Below are positions 1 through 12,045 of a stretch of DNA of 64,000 bases, in pieces (position 1 is the first letter of the stretch; every line of letters starts with the position of its first letter). Position numbers and translations under genes: made by a program. This stretch comes from Eudorina sp. 2006-703-Eu-15 (taxonomy: Eukaryota > Chlorophyta > Chlorophyceae > Chlamydomonadales > Volvocaceae). Location of the stretch: the NCBI GenBank assembly GCA_003117195.1, contig BDSI01000007.1:1798001-1862000 (forward strand). The letters are read 5' to 3'. The notes beneath the pieces were generated by a model. It searched no databases and was not told where the DNA came from. It was given only the letters and a program-made list of their open reading frames with translations.

Positions 1-997
1 CTGATTGCCGCGTTACGTATGTTCCTGCGCTAGGAAGAACATTCTGTTACTTCAGAAGCCGTGCCGAACTTTCATATGGAATTCTTGTCCGACTTCTCAC
101 TTCACGTGTGCCAACGAACATGCCTACATGCGGGTTTCTTGTGCCTCAAGACATCCAGTGATAGCACAGTGAATCTACATGATGAAAATTTGTATTTTAA
201 GACGTACACTAATTATGAACACCATTACGACGCACGGGAGCCATTGTACAGTTGCGGACCTGGGCGAATGTTTTCCATGCGTTTAATTGATTTATATTAA
301 CCACGGACATTTTGATACTTCCCGAGGATCGTAACCCTGGGAAGCACGACTCTGCATGCTGGTGTCCGAACAAGTAGGCGTACGCCTCTACTTATAAAGC
401 CATTTCTTTACGCATGCCATTCAGCGGGCGCCAAATTAAATTAAGTATTCTTAACTGTTATCCAAGCCTCGTGGTTTATGGATAACCCTGACTACCCTGT
501 CGTAAAAGTTCTGCAGCGATTTGGAACGAAACCACCAACGATGGTACTCACAGTGCCCTGCCTCTTGTACTATGTGAATCAATCGCGCCTTCAGATATAT
601 TGTCAATTTAAATTAATGCTGCAATCATGGAATGAAGCATTTCCTTCTGCTTCTCCTTCCAGGAGACAAGCTGCTTGGCTTATTTACATAGCCTATAAGA
701 AACCTATAATAATTATTCCATGATGGGGTGTTAACGAAGAACGTTACAGACGTTGTGCGGGGCAGGGTTTCGGTACTCAACCGGCGAATGGAGGTGTGAA
801 GCGGGATTTTACCTTCTTTTGATGCTTATGTTGACATCCTTTAAGATTTTAGGGTTGGAGTTACGAATTGGATTAGCCAAGCGGGCCTGCAGGGTCGGGT
901 GTCCACCAGGACGGGTTACAGTCGGCACTACGCCGGCCATCCAATAAATCGCCGGACGGTGTACACAGAGCACTATTACACTTACGCGCCCTCTGCA
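1..997. other. gene-free left flank, AT-richer than the rest
   Basis: I see no convincing exon here. The first 900 bases are clearly less GC-rich than the downstream kinase gene, and the short open frames (for example 478-723) show no splice logic, no family resemblance and no GC-rich third positions like the real exons nearby. The 5' UTR and promoter of the kinase gene starting near 998 presumably lie in the right part of this stretch, but no promoter element can be named. Confidence 0.5.
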
Positions 998-3900
998 ATG
1001 CTATGCGCTTCGCGTTTGTGCTGCCTGCAGGGTTACGAGTACGTGAGCACTTTGTGCGAAGGTGCGGCGATAGTCCGCTATAGCTTCCGCGCGGGGTCAG
1101 AGTTATCCGCTGGGCAGGTCCAGGTTTAATAAGGCCCTGCACACGCAAGTTGGGCCTCGGGCCTGCGGTTTCTGTGCGCACGCGCTGCCCTTGTACAGCC
1201 GTCGGCAACGGCTTAGGCAACATGCAGCGCGCCTGCACTCGGTGCGCGCCTACCTTCAGCTCGCTTTGGTCGCTGTCAACTTAAGCCTGTAAACTCGCAT
1301 CTACCCCACCGCGCAGCAAATCGCCCCACCGTTTGCCTCCTAAACATGTGCGTGCAAGGGCCCACGCGCAACAGTCGAGAGCCCACCTGATCCTTTTTTC
1401 CTGCTGCGCGCACCGACGTCCCCCTGCTGCGGCTCTTACCACACCGCTCGCCAGACGCATGTCGGGGGCGGCTCCGGCTAACGCGCCACCGCCCGAGCTA
1501 GCTCCACGCGCCTACCTGACTGTGCTGCGCGCCTTCCCTTCCCACCCTCCTTCCCTCCTTCCTTCCCTGCCCTCCCCTCCTTGTGAGGGCGCGCAGGCGC
1601 GTACGGCTCCGTCTGGAAATGCGCGGAGCGGGCCACCCGACGAGAAGTCGCCGTCAAGGGTTTCAAACATGCGCACGAGGAACCCGAGGTGAGGTGGGGT
1701 GGGGTGGGGTGCCGCCGTGCAATGATTCACGAACCTCTGTGGGCGGTGAGCGCCAAGGCCTGCCCTCCATACGGCGGGTTTTGGACGCAGTGCGGGCGGG
1801 TGCCCGACCTGAACATGAACCTGAACCTGCCGGCTGGGTGCGTGGGCGGCAGCCGGCAGGCCAGGACCAGGCACATGTTTTCACCGCGCACCAGAGACCC
1901 GACGGCGGCCCCCCAACTGCAGCCGGCTGACCGCAGCCACATCGGCTGCGGCCTGCAGCCATGCATGGCCCTCCCGTATGTACCATCAAAAGGGAGATGT
2001 CCGCGAGACGGGTGTGTACCGTCCATGTATGTGTACGCGGTGCATAATCAGGTAGACTCATGGGTCGGGCTTCATGTTCAGCATGTTCCATACTTGCGGC
2101 CCCCCGGTCATCCGGCGAACATGTGCCTCGTGCGTGCACGGCCGCCTGCGGTATGCGGTCTTCCCCGGGGGGCGCGGGGTTGCAGGTGATGCGGCTGGTG
2201 TCGCGGGAGATTCGCATCCTGCAAATGCTAGACCACCCCGCCATCGTCCCCCTGCTGGACGTCATCAAGTCCAAGAGCGGCCGAGTGTACCTGGTGCGTG
2301 CCTCTCGCGTTGTGCCGCACCACGTCCACCCGTCCGTGCGTGCGTGCGTGCGACCGTGTGTGGGCACAAGTTGCGACCACCTTTGGGTTTGGGGTCATTT
2401 GTGACCGGTAGGTGGGTCGCCACTTTGGTTCGTAAGTTGCACGCCATTTGACGCCCATTGCTAGGATACAGTTTGATATTATTATATAATTTGATATCGC
2501 ATGGCTGCTCTGTCGGCGGGGGGCGGGGGGCACGGCGGGGTCTTCCTAACGTGATCCGCGCTGTGGTTCGATCAGCTGTCGGCGCGCCGGCGCTGCGGTT
2601 CGATCGCATGGCTCGCTGGTGATGGATGGATGGCGTCTGTTGGGCGCATTGCCATCCCGGACTGGGCCTCCCGTCCCGCCCGCGTCCCGTTCCAGGTCTT
2701 CTCCTACGTGGGCCACACGGCCGTACAGGAGCTGGACGAGCGCCCCGACGGCCTTCATGGCCCCGACCTGAAGCTGATGACGTGGCAGCTGCTGCAGGCG
2801 CTCGCATACCTGCACAAGAAGAAGGTCCGTGCGATGAGCGGGGCGCAGCCGTAGTTTCATGATTCATACCTTGGGTTGGGGTCGTACTACGGTGTACACC
2901 ATCGTACATCTCTAGGGTTGGGGACGTACTACATCGTACAACATCTGCACACACACACAGTATTTGGGCTTGGGCAACACACACAGTATATGGGCTTGGG
3001 CAGTTCTGGGCGGGCTTCTCATTAAACACACCGTACACACACACTCTCGTGTCTGACAATTGCTGACACCTAGGAGCCCGCTCGTGTGCCGGGCAGCCGG
3101 CTGTGTTGCGTGGCGAGCCTGTGCTATACGACAGATCAGGGTTGTGGCCGGTGAAGCATGTGGGCTGTACGGCCCTGAGATCCCCTGATGCGTCCCCTGG
3201 ACAACCTGGGTGTGGACACCGAGGTTGCAACGCACCGGTGCTCGGTTGCTCTCTCTCGCGCGCACAGGTGGTGCACCGGGACCTGAAGCCCGCCAACATC
3301 TTGCTGACGGCGGCCGGGCAGGTGCAGCTGTGCGAGTTCGGCTCAGCTCGCACCGCCCGCTGCGGGCCCCGCGGCGTGGACGACATGTCCACTGACTTGT
3401 CCGCCAACTGGTACGGCGCCCCGGGTGAGTCACATCCGCGGGTGTGCGACCAGCCCAGGTGCCAGTAAAGGGGCGGGCAGGTGGCCATAGATGCGATACA
3501 GGGCGTACAGGCCGGCCATGGGTTATGTACTTGTGTGTCTTGTTCCCATCTCCAAGTCCATCGACGGCAGCACATATCCATCCGTCTGCCCGCTTCGCAC
3601 CCCTCTCTCCTTGCCCCCTTTGCCTGCCTGCCGCGTGGCCCCAGAGATCCTTGCGGGGGCCTCGTGTGGGCCCCCCTCCGACATCTGGTCGCTGGGCTGC
3701 ATCCTGGCAGAGCTGGCGTCGGGGAAGCCGCTGTTCCCGGGTGAGTACATCAGCGGTACATCAGCGGTACATTGGCGGTACATCAGCAGTACATGCGCGG
3801 TACATTCATTCCTGCAACCGCGGCGGGGGCATGTGCTTGACGGGGCGAAAATGGGGAGGAGGATAACGCGCCTACCTGAGCCAGATTTATGATGCCAGGA

Positions 3901-6900
3901 ACGGAGCATGCAGGGTGAGCGAGTGCGGCCGGCATACCGGTACCGCATGATGAGGCCCACCGCTGGATGGCGCCAGGGCGTCTCGCCGCCGTCGGTGCCG
4001 GGTAGAGTGAGGTTCCCCGGCGGCTCCGGATCCCCAGGCATCCCCTCCCCGCTGCTCTGCTGATGCCACCGATGCTGTGACCGCACGCATACCCATCAAC
4101 CAGGTTCTGGTTCCGGTTCCCGGTTCTCGCCGACGGCTATAGCGCTGTACTGTCCCCCCCGGGCCGCTGAATGATGTCGGGTACCACGTGCCAAGCGGAT
4201 GCGATTTAAGTCCCCTCCATCCCCGCTGTTCCCCATCCGCTGGACAGGCCAGTCCGCGGCTGAGCAGCTGTGGCGCATCATGCGCTGCCTGGGGCCCCTG
4301 CCGCCGGCCCTGGACGCCCGACTGGCCGCCAACCCCCGCCTGGCTCGCGTCAAGGTGCCGGTGCGCGGCCGCCCGCTCCGCGAGCGGCTGCGCGGGATCG
4401 ACCCCGACCTGCTGCGGCTGCTCGAGTCCTGTCTGCACGTGGACCCCGGCCGCCGCTCCACGGCCGCCGAGCTGCTCAAGATGCCGTACTTCTCCGACGT
4501 CGTGACCCTCCTGGCGGGAACCGAATTGGAGCAGGTGTACGAGAAAATGCTGCCGTACAGGCCGAGGCTGGCGAAGCAGCGGCCGCCGCCGCAGGAGCAG
4601 GAGCAACGCCGACGGGAAGGGGACTGTCTCGCGGCCAGCAGCGACGAGGATGGTCTCGCTTCGCTCTCGTCCCCTGGCGGCGGCGGCGGCGGGGTCCGCA
4701 GCCAGCGGCGGAATGGGATAGACCTCCAAAATGCAGACATCAGCGTGCGGTCAGTGGCGTCGCTGCCGCCGCCGCCGCCGCCACCCCAGCAGCAAGCAAA
4801 CGACCTGGAGGGTGCCGTATCCGAACAGACACGACTGAGATCCGGCTCCTTGCGGCCGGCTGTGTCGCCGCCGGGCAGTGCGGCCCCGCCGGCGGAGACG
4901 CAGGAGCTGACGATGACGTCAACGCCTCCTCCTCCTCCCCCTCCTCCTGGAGCAGCTGCAGCAACACCACCGGCCCCAGCACCAGCAGCACCAGCAACAG
5001 CAACAGCCCAAGGCCGCGATATACAGCAGCAGCAGCAGCAGCAGCCGTTGACAAGGGAGCCACGGAGGCTGCCGCCGCCGGCCGCACTGCACCTGTCCGC
5101 GGGCTGGGAGGCACCGGAGCAGCAGCCGGCGCACCAAAAGCGCGGGTCGCTGCGGGACGCGGTCACCGACAGCGCGCGCAGCATGAACAGCATGCTCAGC
5201 AGCCGACACGCACCGGCCGCATGCGACCAGGGACCCGCCACGGCTGCGCAGCAAGGGGGGCAGCAGGGGGCCCAGAAGGGGGGCCCATCATCAGACCCGC
5301 AGGTGCCGCAGTCGTTGCTCGTTGGCGGGCGGTCCGTCGGCCCGTGCGTGGGCACGCAGGGCATGTCGTACACGGCAGCTGACGGCGGACGCGGCGTCAG
5401 CGTTTCAGCGGCAGCGGCGGCGCCGCCCGCCGCTGGCCCCCCGCAGCTGCTGATTCCATCACGCGTCATCTCGTCACCCAATTTGGGTACTCCCCAAGGC
5501 GCGACGTGGCCCGGGCCTGGCGCTGCCGCTAACGCTGCCGAGGCGGGGGCCGGGCCCATCTCACCCGCCATCCGTGCGCGGCTGGAGGCCGAGAGCGCCG
5601 ACCCATCGGTCAGTGGCGGCGGCGGCGGCGGCGGCGGCGCCATCTCCCGCTTCTTCCTCAGCGGCGGTGTGGCGGCGGTGCCCCAGTCTGCCGCCGCGGG
5701 GCCCGTAGACCCCGTCCGAGGCTTGACCTCGCCGACAATGACCTGGAACGCGCCCGACGGCCGCGGCGACAGCCCGGACGGCCAGCCGCCACCGCCGCCG
5801 CGTCCGCCACCGACGCCTGCCGCCAGCGCTGAGGGCAAGACCCGGCCTCGCACCGCCTTGCGTGCGAGGGCCGGCGCGCCCACGACCAACCTGTACGACA
5901 AAGACGTCAGCGACGCCGCCGCCGCCGCCGAGGCGAACGCCATGCTCGATCTGCTGCCGGGACGTGCCGACGCCGGCGACGCGGGACGCGCGGTCGTCGC
6001 GGCAGCAGCTCCTGGTCCGCGCCCCGTCGGTCGACACAGTCGCCGGCGCGGGGGCGCGGGCGCGCTGGGCCTCTTTGAGGCGCAGTCTTCCCGTCAGTAC
6101 GACGACTGCAGCCGCAGCAGCGGAGACGGCAGCTCGATGGGGGACGAGCTGATGATGAGCGGCGAGTCCACGAGGGCGAATGCCGACGGGCCCGTCGACA
6201 TTGACGCCGCCGAGACGGCGGCTGGCGGCGGCGGTGATGAAAATGACGATGGTGAAGCCCACCATGTGGGCTGTGACATGGCCGACAGAAGGGGGGCAGA
6301 GCTGGGACGGTACCCGCCGGCGGCGGCGGCGGCGGCGGCGCATGGAGGCGCCTTGTCGCGCGACCAGGTCGTGTGCATTCGGCAGCTGCCGGTCGCCTCA
6401 ATGAGCGACAGTCAGCAGCAGCTGCTGCCGTGGACGCTGCGCACGCCCTCGGCGGCGGCGCTGGGGGCTGCCGTGTCGCAGGCGGCGCAGCCAAGGCCTC
6501 TGCCGCGCCGACCGCTGCGGATGAAGTCCGCTGAGCTGCGACCCTCCAGCTCCAAGCTGCGGTTGCAGCAGCACCAGCACCAGCAGCGGCAGCAGCAAGC
6601 GCTGCTACAGCTACAGCTACAGCAGCAGGTGCTGCATCACCACCAACAGCAGCAGCAGTTACTGCAGCAGCAGCAGCACCAGCAGCTGCCGCCGCCTTCT
6701 CAGGACGGTCCCACGGGTCGCAGCCCCACCGTGGGCGCCGCACCGACGCCCTCAGCCAAGTCGACGCCGGCTCTGCCGGCGCTGGAGGCCGCTGTACGGC
6801 GGAGCGCGACCGCATCCGAAGCCATGCTGACGCCGCCGCAACGGGACCCGCGCTCCGGGAGCGCCGCCAGCCTGCCGTCGCCGTCGCCGTCACCGGCGGC

Positions 6901-7888
6901 GTTGAAGCGGATCCATTCCCTCAGCGTCAAGACCTGCTGGGCGGACGGAACCGCGGAGTACGGCGGCTCGGTGGCGGCGGCCGCCCGTGACGTTGTCGAC
7001 GCCGCGCTGGGCGCCGCGAGCCCCATCTCGGCCCTCGATGGCGTGACCCTGGGCAGCTTGTACGCCGCGCTCGCCGCCGGGCGGCCGGAGGCCTGCTGCG
7101 GCAGCCCGCCCTCGAACGCGCCGCTGCATGACCGCTCGCTGTCCTCCTGGACCGTCGACAGTCGCACGGCAGCGGCGATGGCCAGCGCGACGAGCGTCGG
7201 CACCGCCGCCACCGGGTCGGGGAGCGTGACTGGAGCGGCGGCGGCGGCGATGGCGGCGGCCGCGGCCGCGGCGGCGGGAGTAGAAGCTGGGCTTGGGTCG
7301 GCGCCCTCGTCGGGGGCGCTGGGCGTGACGCTCTCCCGTGGACGAGATCGGTTGGTGTCGTTGTTGGTGGCTCAAGGGCTTCGGGGCCATTGGGCGGGTG
7401 CGGGGGCTCCGCAGGTGCGGCCGCTGCCGGCGGCGGCGGCCGACAGCGGGACCGCACCCGCGCGTGGCGATGCGCCGTCACAGTCCCTGCCTTCCCCGAC
7501 GCCGGCGCTGGAGCAGTCCCCACGCAACCTGATGGCCTCCAAGCTTCTGATGCGGAGGCACCAGCAGCAAGCGGACGCGCTGGCGCGCTGCGTGGCGGCG
7601 GCGGCGGTGGTGGCGGGCGAGGCGGCGTCGGAGGTCACCGCCGCCGCGGGCAGCCGCGCCGGCGCCGCCGCCGGCGTCGATGCGTCAGCTCGGTCGTTCA
7701 CGTACGGCACGGGGTTTACCACCACCATCTTTGACGTGAGCGCGGCTGCTCAGGGATCACCTTGCGAAGTTTCGGCGGCGGCGGCGGCGGCTGACGCATC
7801 CAGGAAGAAGAAGGGCGCGTTGCTGAAGGTGCTGGGGGCGTTCAAGAAGGCGTTCGTGGCAAGCGGAGGGGGAGCCAAGGGACCGTAA
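998..7888 (+). CDS. CDKL-family (CDK-like) protein kinase with a very long low-complexity tail and EFG in place of DFG
   Basis: Proposed exons: 998-1061, 1597-1688, 2186-2293, 2696-2824, 3268-3424, 3645-3740, 4248-7888. All phases agree and give about 1,428 aa. The kinase domain spans residues 12 to about 305: glycine loop [14 protein letters not shown] with K42, helix-C SREIRIL (E60), [10 protein letters not shown] (the CDKL-type hinge), [12 protein letters not shown] (D136, N141), then CEFGSAR where CDKL/CMGC kinases have DFG, then [36 protein letters not shown] and a normal C-lobe ending near MPYF. CDKL kinases normally carry TDY/TEY and RWYRAPE; here Y becomes L and both arginines are lost. 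The remaining 1,100 residues are Ala/Gly/Ser/Pro/Gln-rich and end in a basic amphipathic stretch. Members of this family in Chlamydomonas (LF5, FLS kinases) act on flagellar length, so a ciliary role is a reasonable inference only. The first exon is the weakest part: CTGCAG just before GGTTACGAG could be an acceptor, putting the start codon further upstream. Confidence 0.85.
2945..3035 (-). repeat. dispersed repeat family B, minus-strand copy
   Basis: On the minus strand TAATGAGAAGCCCGCCCAGA then CTGCCCAAGCCCATATACTG and a second CCCAAGCCCA module followed by GT runs. It matches 9,399-9,425 and 10,964-11,000. Inside intron 4 of the CDKL gene. Confidence 0.8.
3744..3806 (+). repeat. 11-bp tandem array directly after a splice donor
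   Basis: About six imperfect copies of GTACATCAGCG begin inside the donor (GTGAGTACATC) of intron 6 of the CDKL gene. The array sits in the intron and does not touch the reading frame. Confidence 0.8.
6565..6690 (+). repeat. CAG/CAC-rich coding repeat (poly-Gln/His/Leu)
   Basis: Within the last exon of the CDKL gene, mixed CAG, CAA, CAC and CTG codons encode a roughly 40-residue Gln-rich stretch with interspersed Leu and His. Codons are mixed, so the run is not a pure trinucleotide repeat. Other homopolymers in the same exon include a Pro run near 4,930 and Ala runs near 6,320 and 7,250. Confidence 0.85.
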
Positions 7889-8429
7889 GGCCCGATCCCG
7901 CCCAAGCCAAAGCGGGGCGGCGGTCAGCCAGGAGCAGATCTTCGGGTGGACAGCTGAGAGGGCGGTGTCTACGGCTCAGATCAGCTCAGCTCCGTAACCA
8001 CAAAAGCGGTGGGGCCGGCTGAGGGTCTGCGGCGTGCGGCGTGGCGGTGCTCAGGAGGCAGCGGCTGGGCGCAGGCCAGCGGTCCTCTAGGGTTTCCCAG
8101 GCGCCATAAGGTCCGGCGTCATCCGGCTGGTGTCACACGCACACACACACACACGCGGAGCGGGAGTCACGGGAGTACCGTTACTCTTGCCGTACATGTA
8201 CGGCAGGAGGGGTGGCTTTCGTGGTGCGCACCCGCTAGCAGCAGCGATGATGAAAGGTTGGTTGGTTGATCCTGGGCGTGCCACGGCGTCGCGGTGCCTG
8301 ACACCCGGGTGGGTTGCGGTTTTTGCGGTTTGTGGGGTGCAGGATTGTGAGTTGTGGGTTAACGCAGCGCGTCCACACCGGGCACGGTGGGTGTTCGCCG
8401 GCGGCCAAGCGACATGTGCGACACGCGCC

Positions 8430-8434
8430 TGTAA
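8430..8434 (+). terminator. candidate polyadenylation signal TGTAA
   Basis: Volvocine algae commonly use TGTAA about 10-20 nt before the cleavage site. This copy lies about 540 nt after the stop of the CDKL gene. A second TGTAA is near 8,985. Chance occurrence cannot be excluded. Confidence 0.3.
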
Positions 8435-10272
8435 GGGGCGTGCGTGGTCGCGCACGAGAACGCCCGTGTGCGTAACAACCGTCCTCTTAGCCCCGACGCT
8501 GAAGAATCACGAAGGGTGGTAAGGGTGGTTTAGAGGGGTGGTTTGCCGCCCAAGCTGTGTCCGTTGGTGCGCCGCCGGGGCAGTGGGCTCGAGCTGGATG
8601 ATTCCAATGGCGCAATGCATGAATCCCGCGGGCAGCACTTCACACATCCGCGAGCCGGCTGGTGCGGATCAACAGCCCCCACCACACCACACACTTGCTT
8701 TTTCCCCACACTCACATTCCGTTTCGAGCGGCGTTCCCGCTGGGCGCGCTCGCACACCAAGAATTTTATAATGCACACACAGCGCTGCTGGCTGCTTGAG
8801 TTCGTTCGATCCACGCGATCCGCGCTGCTCGGATCCGGGCTGGTCATGGGCAGCCAACCCAACCACCCAACGGAAGCTTTCGCCCTGCTCCTTGCCAGTG
8901 GCGAGGGAAGCGGAAGCGATGTGGGGCCGCATACGTGCGTTTGATTGTGGTTTCGTGCTTTTGTGTGAGTTTTTTTGTGTTTTTGCATCTGTAATCTCTG
9001 CGTCTAAGAAATAACTTTCTGTGTATGGAAGCGGTGCATGCCCTGCGAGAAAGGGCCACGTGCAACTCGTGGGTAAGAGAGGATCCGGAAGGGACAGGCG
9101 CAATGGAAAGCTGTACGATGTGCGTACACGTGCGTCGTGTTTCGGCGGGACGCCCGCCCGCTCATGAAGGGATGGATTGTCCCCCAATCGTGATGCGACG
9201 CGCTGACCCCCACCCCAACACGCGCCGCGCTGCCCGGCGCGCACGTCCGAACGCCGCCCCACCCCCGGCGCCCTGTCCCTGTGCGTTCGTGGTTTTGTGG
9301 TTTTGTTGTTTTGCGTGGGTTTGTGTGGTTTTGAAAAGAATTTTGCCGTCGTCGTGACGCGGACGTTCGTGAGCGTGCGGTTTGTGGTGGGTGTGGTTAA
9401 TGAGAAACCCGCCCAGGCCCGTATGTGGTGGGTGTGTGCGTGTGATCACGAAGACTGCGCGCTGTGCGTGGGTGTGGGTGTTGGCGTGGGCGTTGGTGTG
9501 GGTGTGTGCGTGCTGGTCCGAGCAGGAATAATGGTCGGCTCCGCGTGCGTGAATGATCGTCACGCGCGCCGGCATCCCCAATCCATCACACTCGACACGC
9601 CGCGACCGCTGATGACCGAGTTTCTAAAGGTTACAGTACGGTAGCACGACAGTACGATAGTACGGGGACAACTCATGGAGCGTTGCGGGGCAGCTCGTGA
9701 TGCGTCCCAGCGCTTCCCCGACACACACAAACACACACAAACACACACTCAAACGCACAAGTGATGGGGGTCAGGGGGGAGGGGGATGAGAGAGCTCCAG
9801 GGGGGCCGCCCCCAGGCTACTGGGAGCTTCTTAGCTTCCATATTACATGTCGGGGAAGCCGGAAAGGTCGGAAGATGGGAAGGTCGGAAGGCGGAAAGGG
9901 CGGAAAGGGCCCGCGGGGTTGCGTTGCCCCCGGGCTGGAGCTGTTCAGCCGACCATTCCACACTTAGGACATCGACATCCGATTGTGACCGTGGAAGGGG
10001 GGAAGGGGGGAAGGGGAGAAGGGGGTTCACCAAACCCAGGAGACGGCACGGCGAACAAGGGACTGCCCGAGACGGGGCTGGGAGGGGCACCCTAGTACCT
10101 ACCTAATCGCGCCATCAGCTGTCGCCCGCGGCTGGGCGGCCACCCCATCGACGGGGATCTTGCCGCAGAGGCCCGCCCAAAAATAAATGCACGGTTCACA
10201 TTGTGTACGGCATCTGGCCCGTGACTCCTACCTACTCCCCCTTGGAGGATCGGAGGTTCGCCTGGGACCCAG

Positions 10273-10325
10273 GTGCTGTGCTGTGCTGTGCTGTGCTGTG
10301 CTGTGCTGTGCTGTGCTGTGCTGTG
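10273..10325 (+). repeat. (GTGCT)n pentanucleotide microsatellite
   Basis: Ten or so uninterrupted copies of the five-base unit. Intergenic. Confidence 0.95.
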
Positions 10326-10963
10326 CGGCGCCCGGGCCCCCCGACCCGCTTTGGCGACTTGTTGACGAGTCTGGATCACCTAGGGATCGAGAGCCCGGCA
10401 GCCCGGAGCCGGTGCCGCGTGTGTATCTTGCATGGTGTGGTTGCGTTGCCATCTTATGTGGGTGGGCTTTGGTTCCTGGTGTGTTTGTGTGTGTGCCTTG
10501 GTGCTGCCTGAGTGCCCTTGATGTCCTCCTGTTGGCGCTTTGGTGTCCTGTTCGGGCTTTGGTTTCCGTCCTGAGGGTGCTGCACTGCTGCTAAACCGTA
10601 CTCCGGGTGATAGCGCTGCGCCTGCGCCCGGCCATCGGTCATCGGCCATCGGTCATGGGTCGCCCGGCAGCAGCGAGCGAGGTGGATTCGCCGGGCCGCA
10701 GTGGCAACCGTCATGCGATGAGGTGCGCCGGCTGCCACCCTTTCTTCCCCGATCCTCGCCTTGAACACATGCCGGCACTTTGCGATAGTCCTCAAACCCC
10801 CACTAATGCACGCGCGGTGTTTAATTAAATTGAAAACGGTTATGATTTTTATCTTATCAATGGTAAGAGTTTGGCAGTTCGAACGGCTTTCCCGGGTGCG
10901 GTCGTGTGTGTGAAGGAGAACTACGCCGCGGTGATTTGTGTGTGTGTGTGTGGGGGGGGGGTA

Positions 10964-11186
<223 letters not shown>

Positions 11187-11489
11187 ATCGGCGGCGCGAC
11201 AGACTAACAATGCATGATGCTGTTTCAGCTGTTTCAGGTTGGCTAGCCTCCTCGGGCCGCGCGGTCGGTTCCGCGCGAAGAAAAACGAAAAGCCGTGGAG
11301 GCACACATTGTTGGAAGTCAAAGGAACCATGAAAAAAACGCCGGTGTTGCCATTACGCCGGCGCCTTGTGGCTATGCCCAAGACCTAGCACATTCTTAAT
11401 TTTTTCTGGATGACGGGATTTCACGGCCTGTGGTGTCGACCGTGGCGGCTGGACTCGGCAAAGAGGCTGCGAACTTTGTTGCTCTCTGA

Positions 11490-11650
11490 ATGTGCGACAC
11501 TGTACGGCTGTTCGTACAAGGCGAGCCGCTGGCTCTCGGATGATTATTAAGGATGTTACAGCGGACCCCGCGGGTCACATCGCTGACAGCCGAAGCTGTG
11601 ATGATGTGTGACAATGTACGGCTGTTCGTACAAGGTGAGCCGCTGGGTGA
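11490..11650 (+). repeat. pair of ~43-bp direct repeats
   Basis: Around 11,490-11,532 and 11,608-11,650 the same sequence (core TGTACGGCTGTTCGTACAAG) occurs with three visible substitutions, about 118 bp apart. On the minus strand both copies can be read as Leu-Tyr-Glu-Gln-Pro-Tyr, so this could be a duplicated exon fragment or simply a non-coding duplication. Confidence 0.75.
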
Positions 11651-11819
11651 CTTCATGAAGCGTCCGATGGCACCGACGCAGGCGTACGACATGTTGCTGA
11701 ACTGAGGGCCCTGCATGCCCCCCTGTCCCGTCATATGATGACGAGGAAGGGCGCGGGGCAGGGGACTGGCAGCACCAGGAGGCGCAGAGGGACACGGAGG
11801 GCGCACCTGGCGCAGTGGA

Positions 11820-12045
11820 GCGAGAGGGGGAGGGAAGGAGAGGGGGAGGGAAGGAGAGGGAGGGAAGGAGAGGGAGGGAAGGAGAGGGAGGGAAGGAGAG
11901 GGAGGGAAGGAGAGGGAGGGAAGGAGAGGGAGGGAAGGAGAGGGAGGGAAGGAGAGGGAGGGAAGGAGAGGGGGGGGAGGTGAGGGCAGGAGTGAGGGAC
12001 GGAAGGAGAGGGACGGAAGGAGAGGGACGGAAGGAGAGGGAGGGA
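11820..12045 (+). repeat. GGGAAGGAGAG purine minisatellite
   Basis: Runs of GAGAGGGAGGGAAG repeated about a dozen times, nearly pure purine on the + strand for more than 200 bp. It may form triplex or G-rich structures; no coding role is apparent. Confidence 0.9.

Noticed and set aside
2265..3581. 438-codon minus-strand frame across several CDKL introns and exons
   Set aside because: Overlaps exons whose sense-strand kinase motifs are unmistakable; includes GT-repeat translation.
4096..5943. 615-codon open frame on the minus strand
   Set aside because: It is the antisense of the GC-rich CDKL tail exon; GC-biased third positions keep the opposite frame open. It is rich in Gly/Ser/Arg with no motif.
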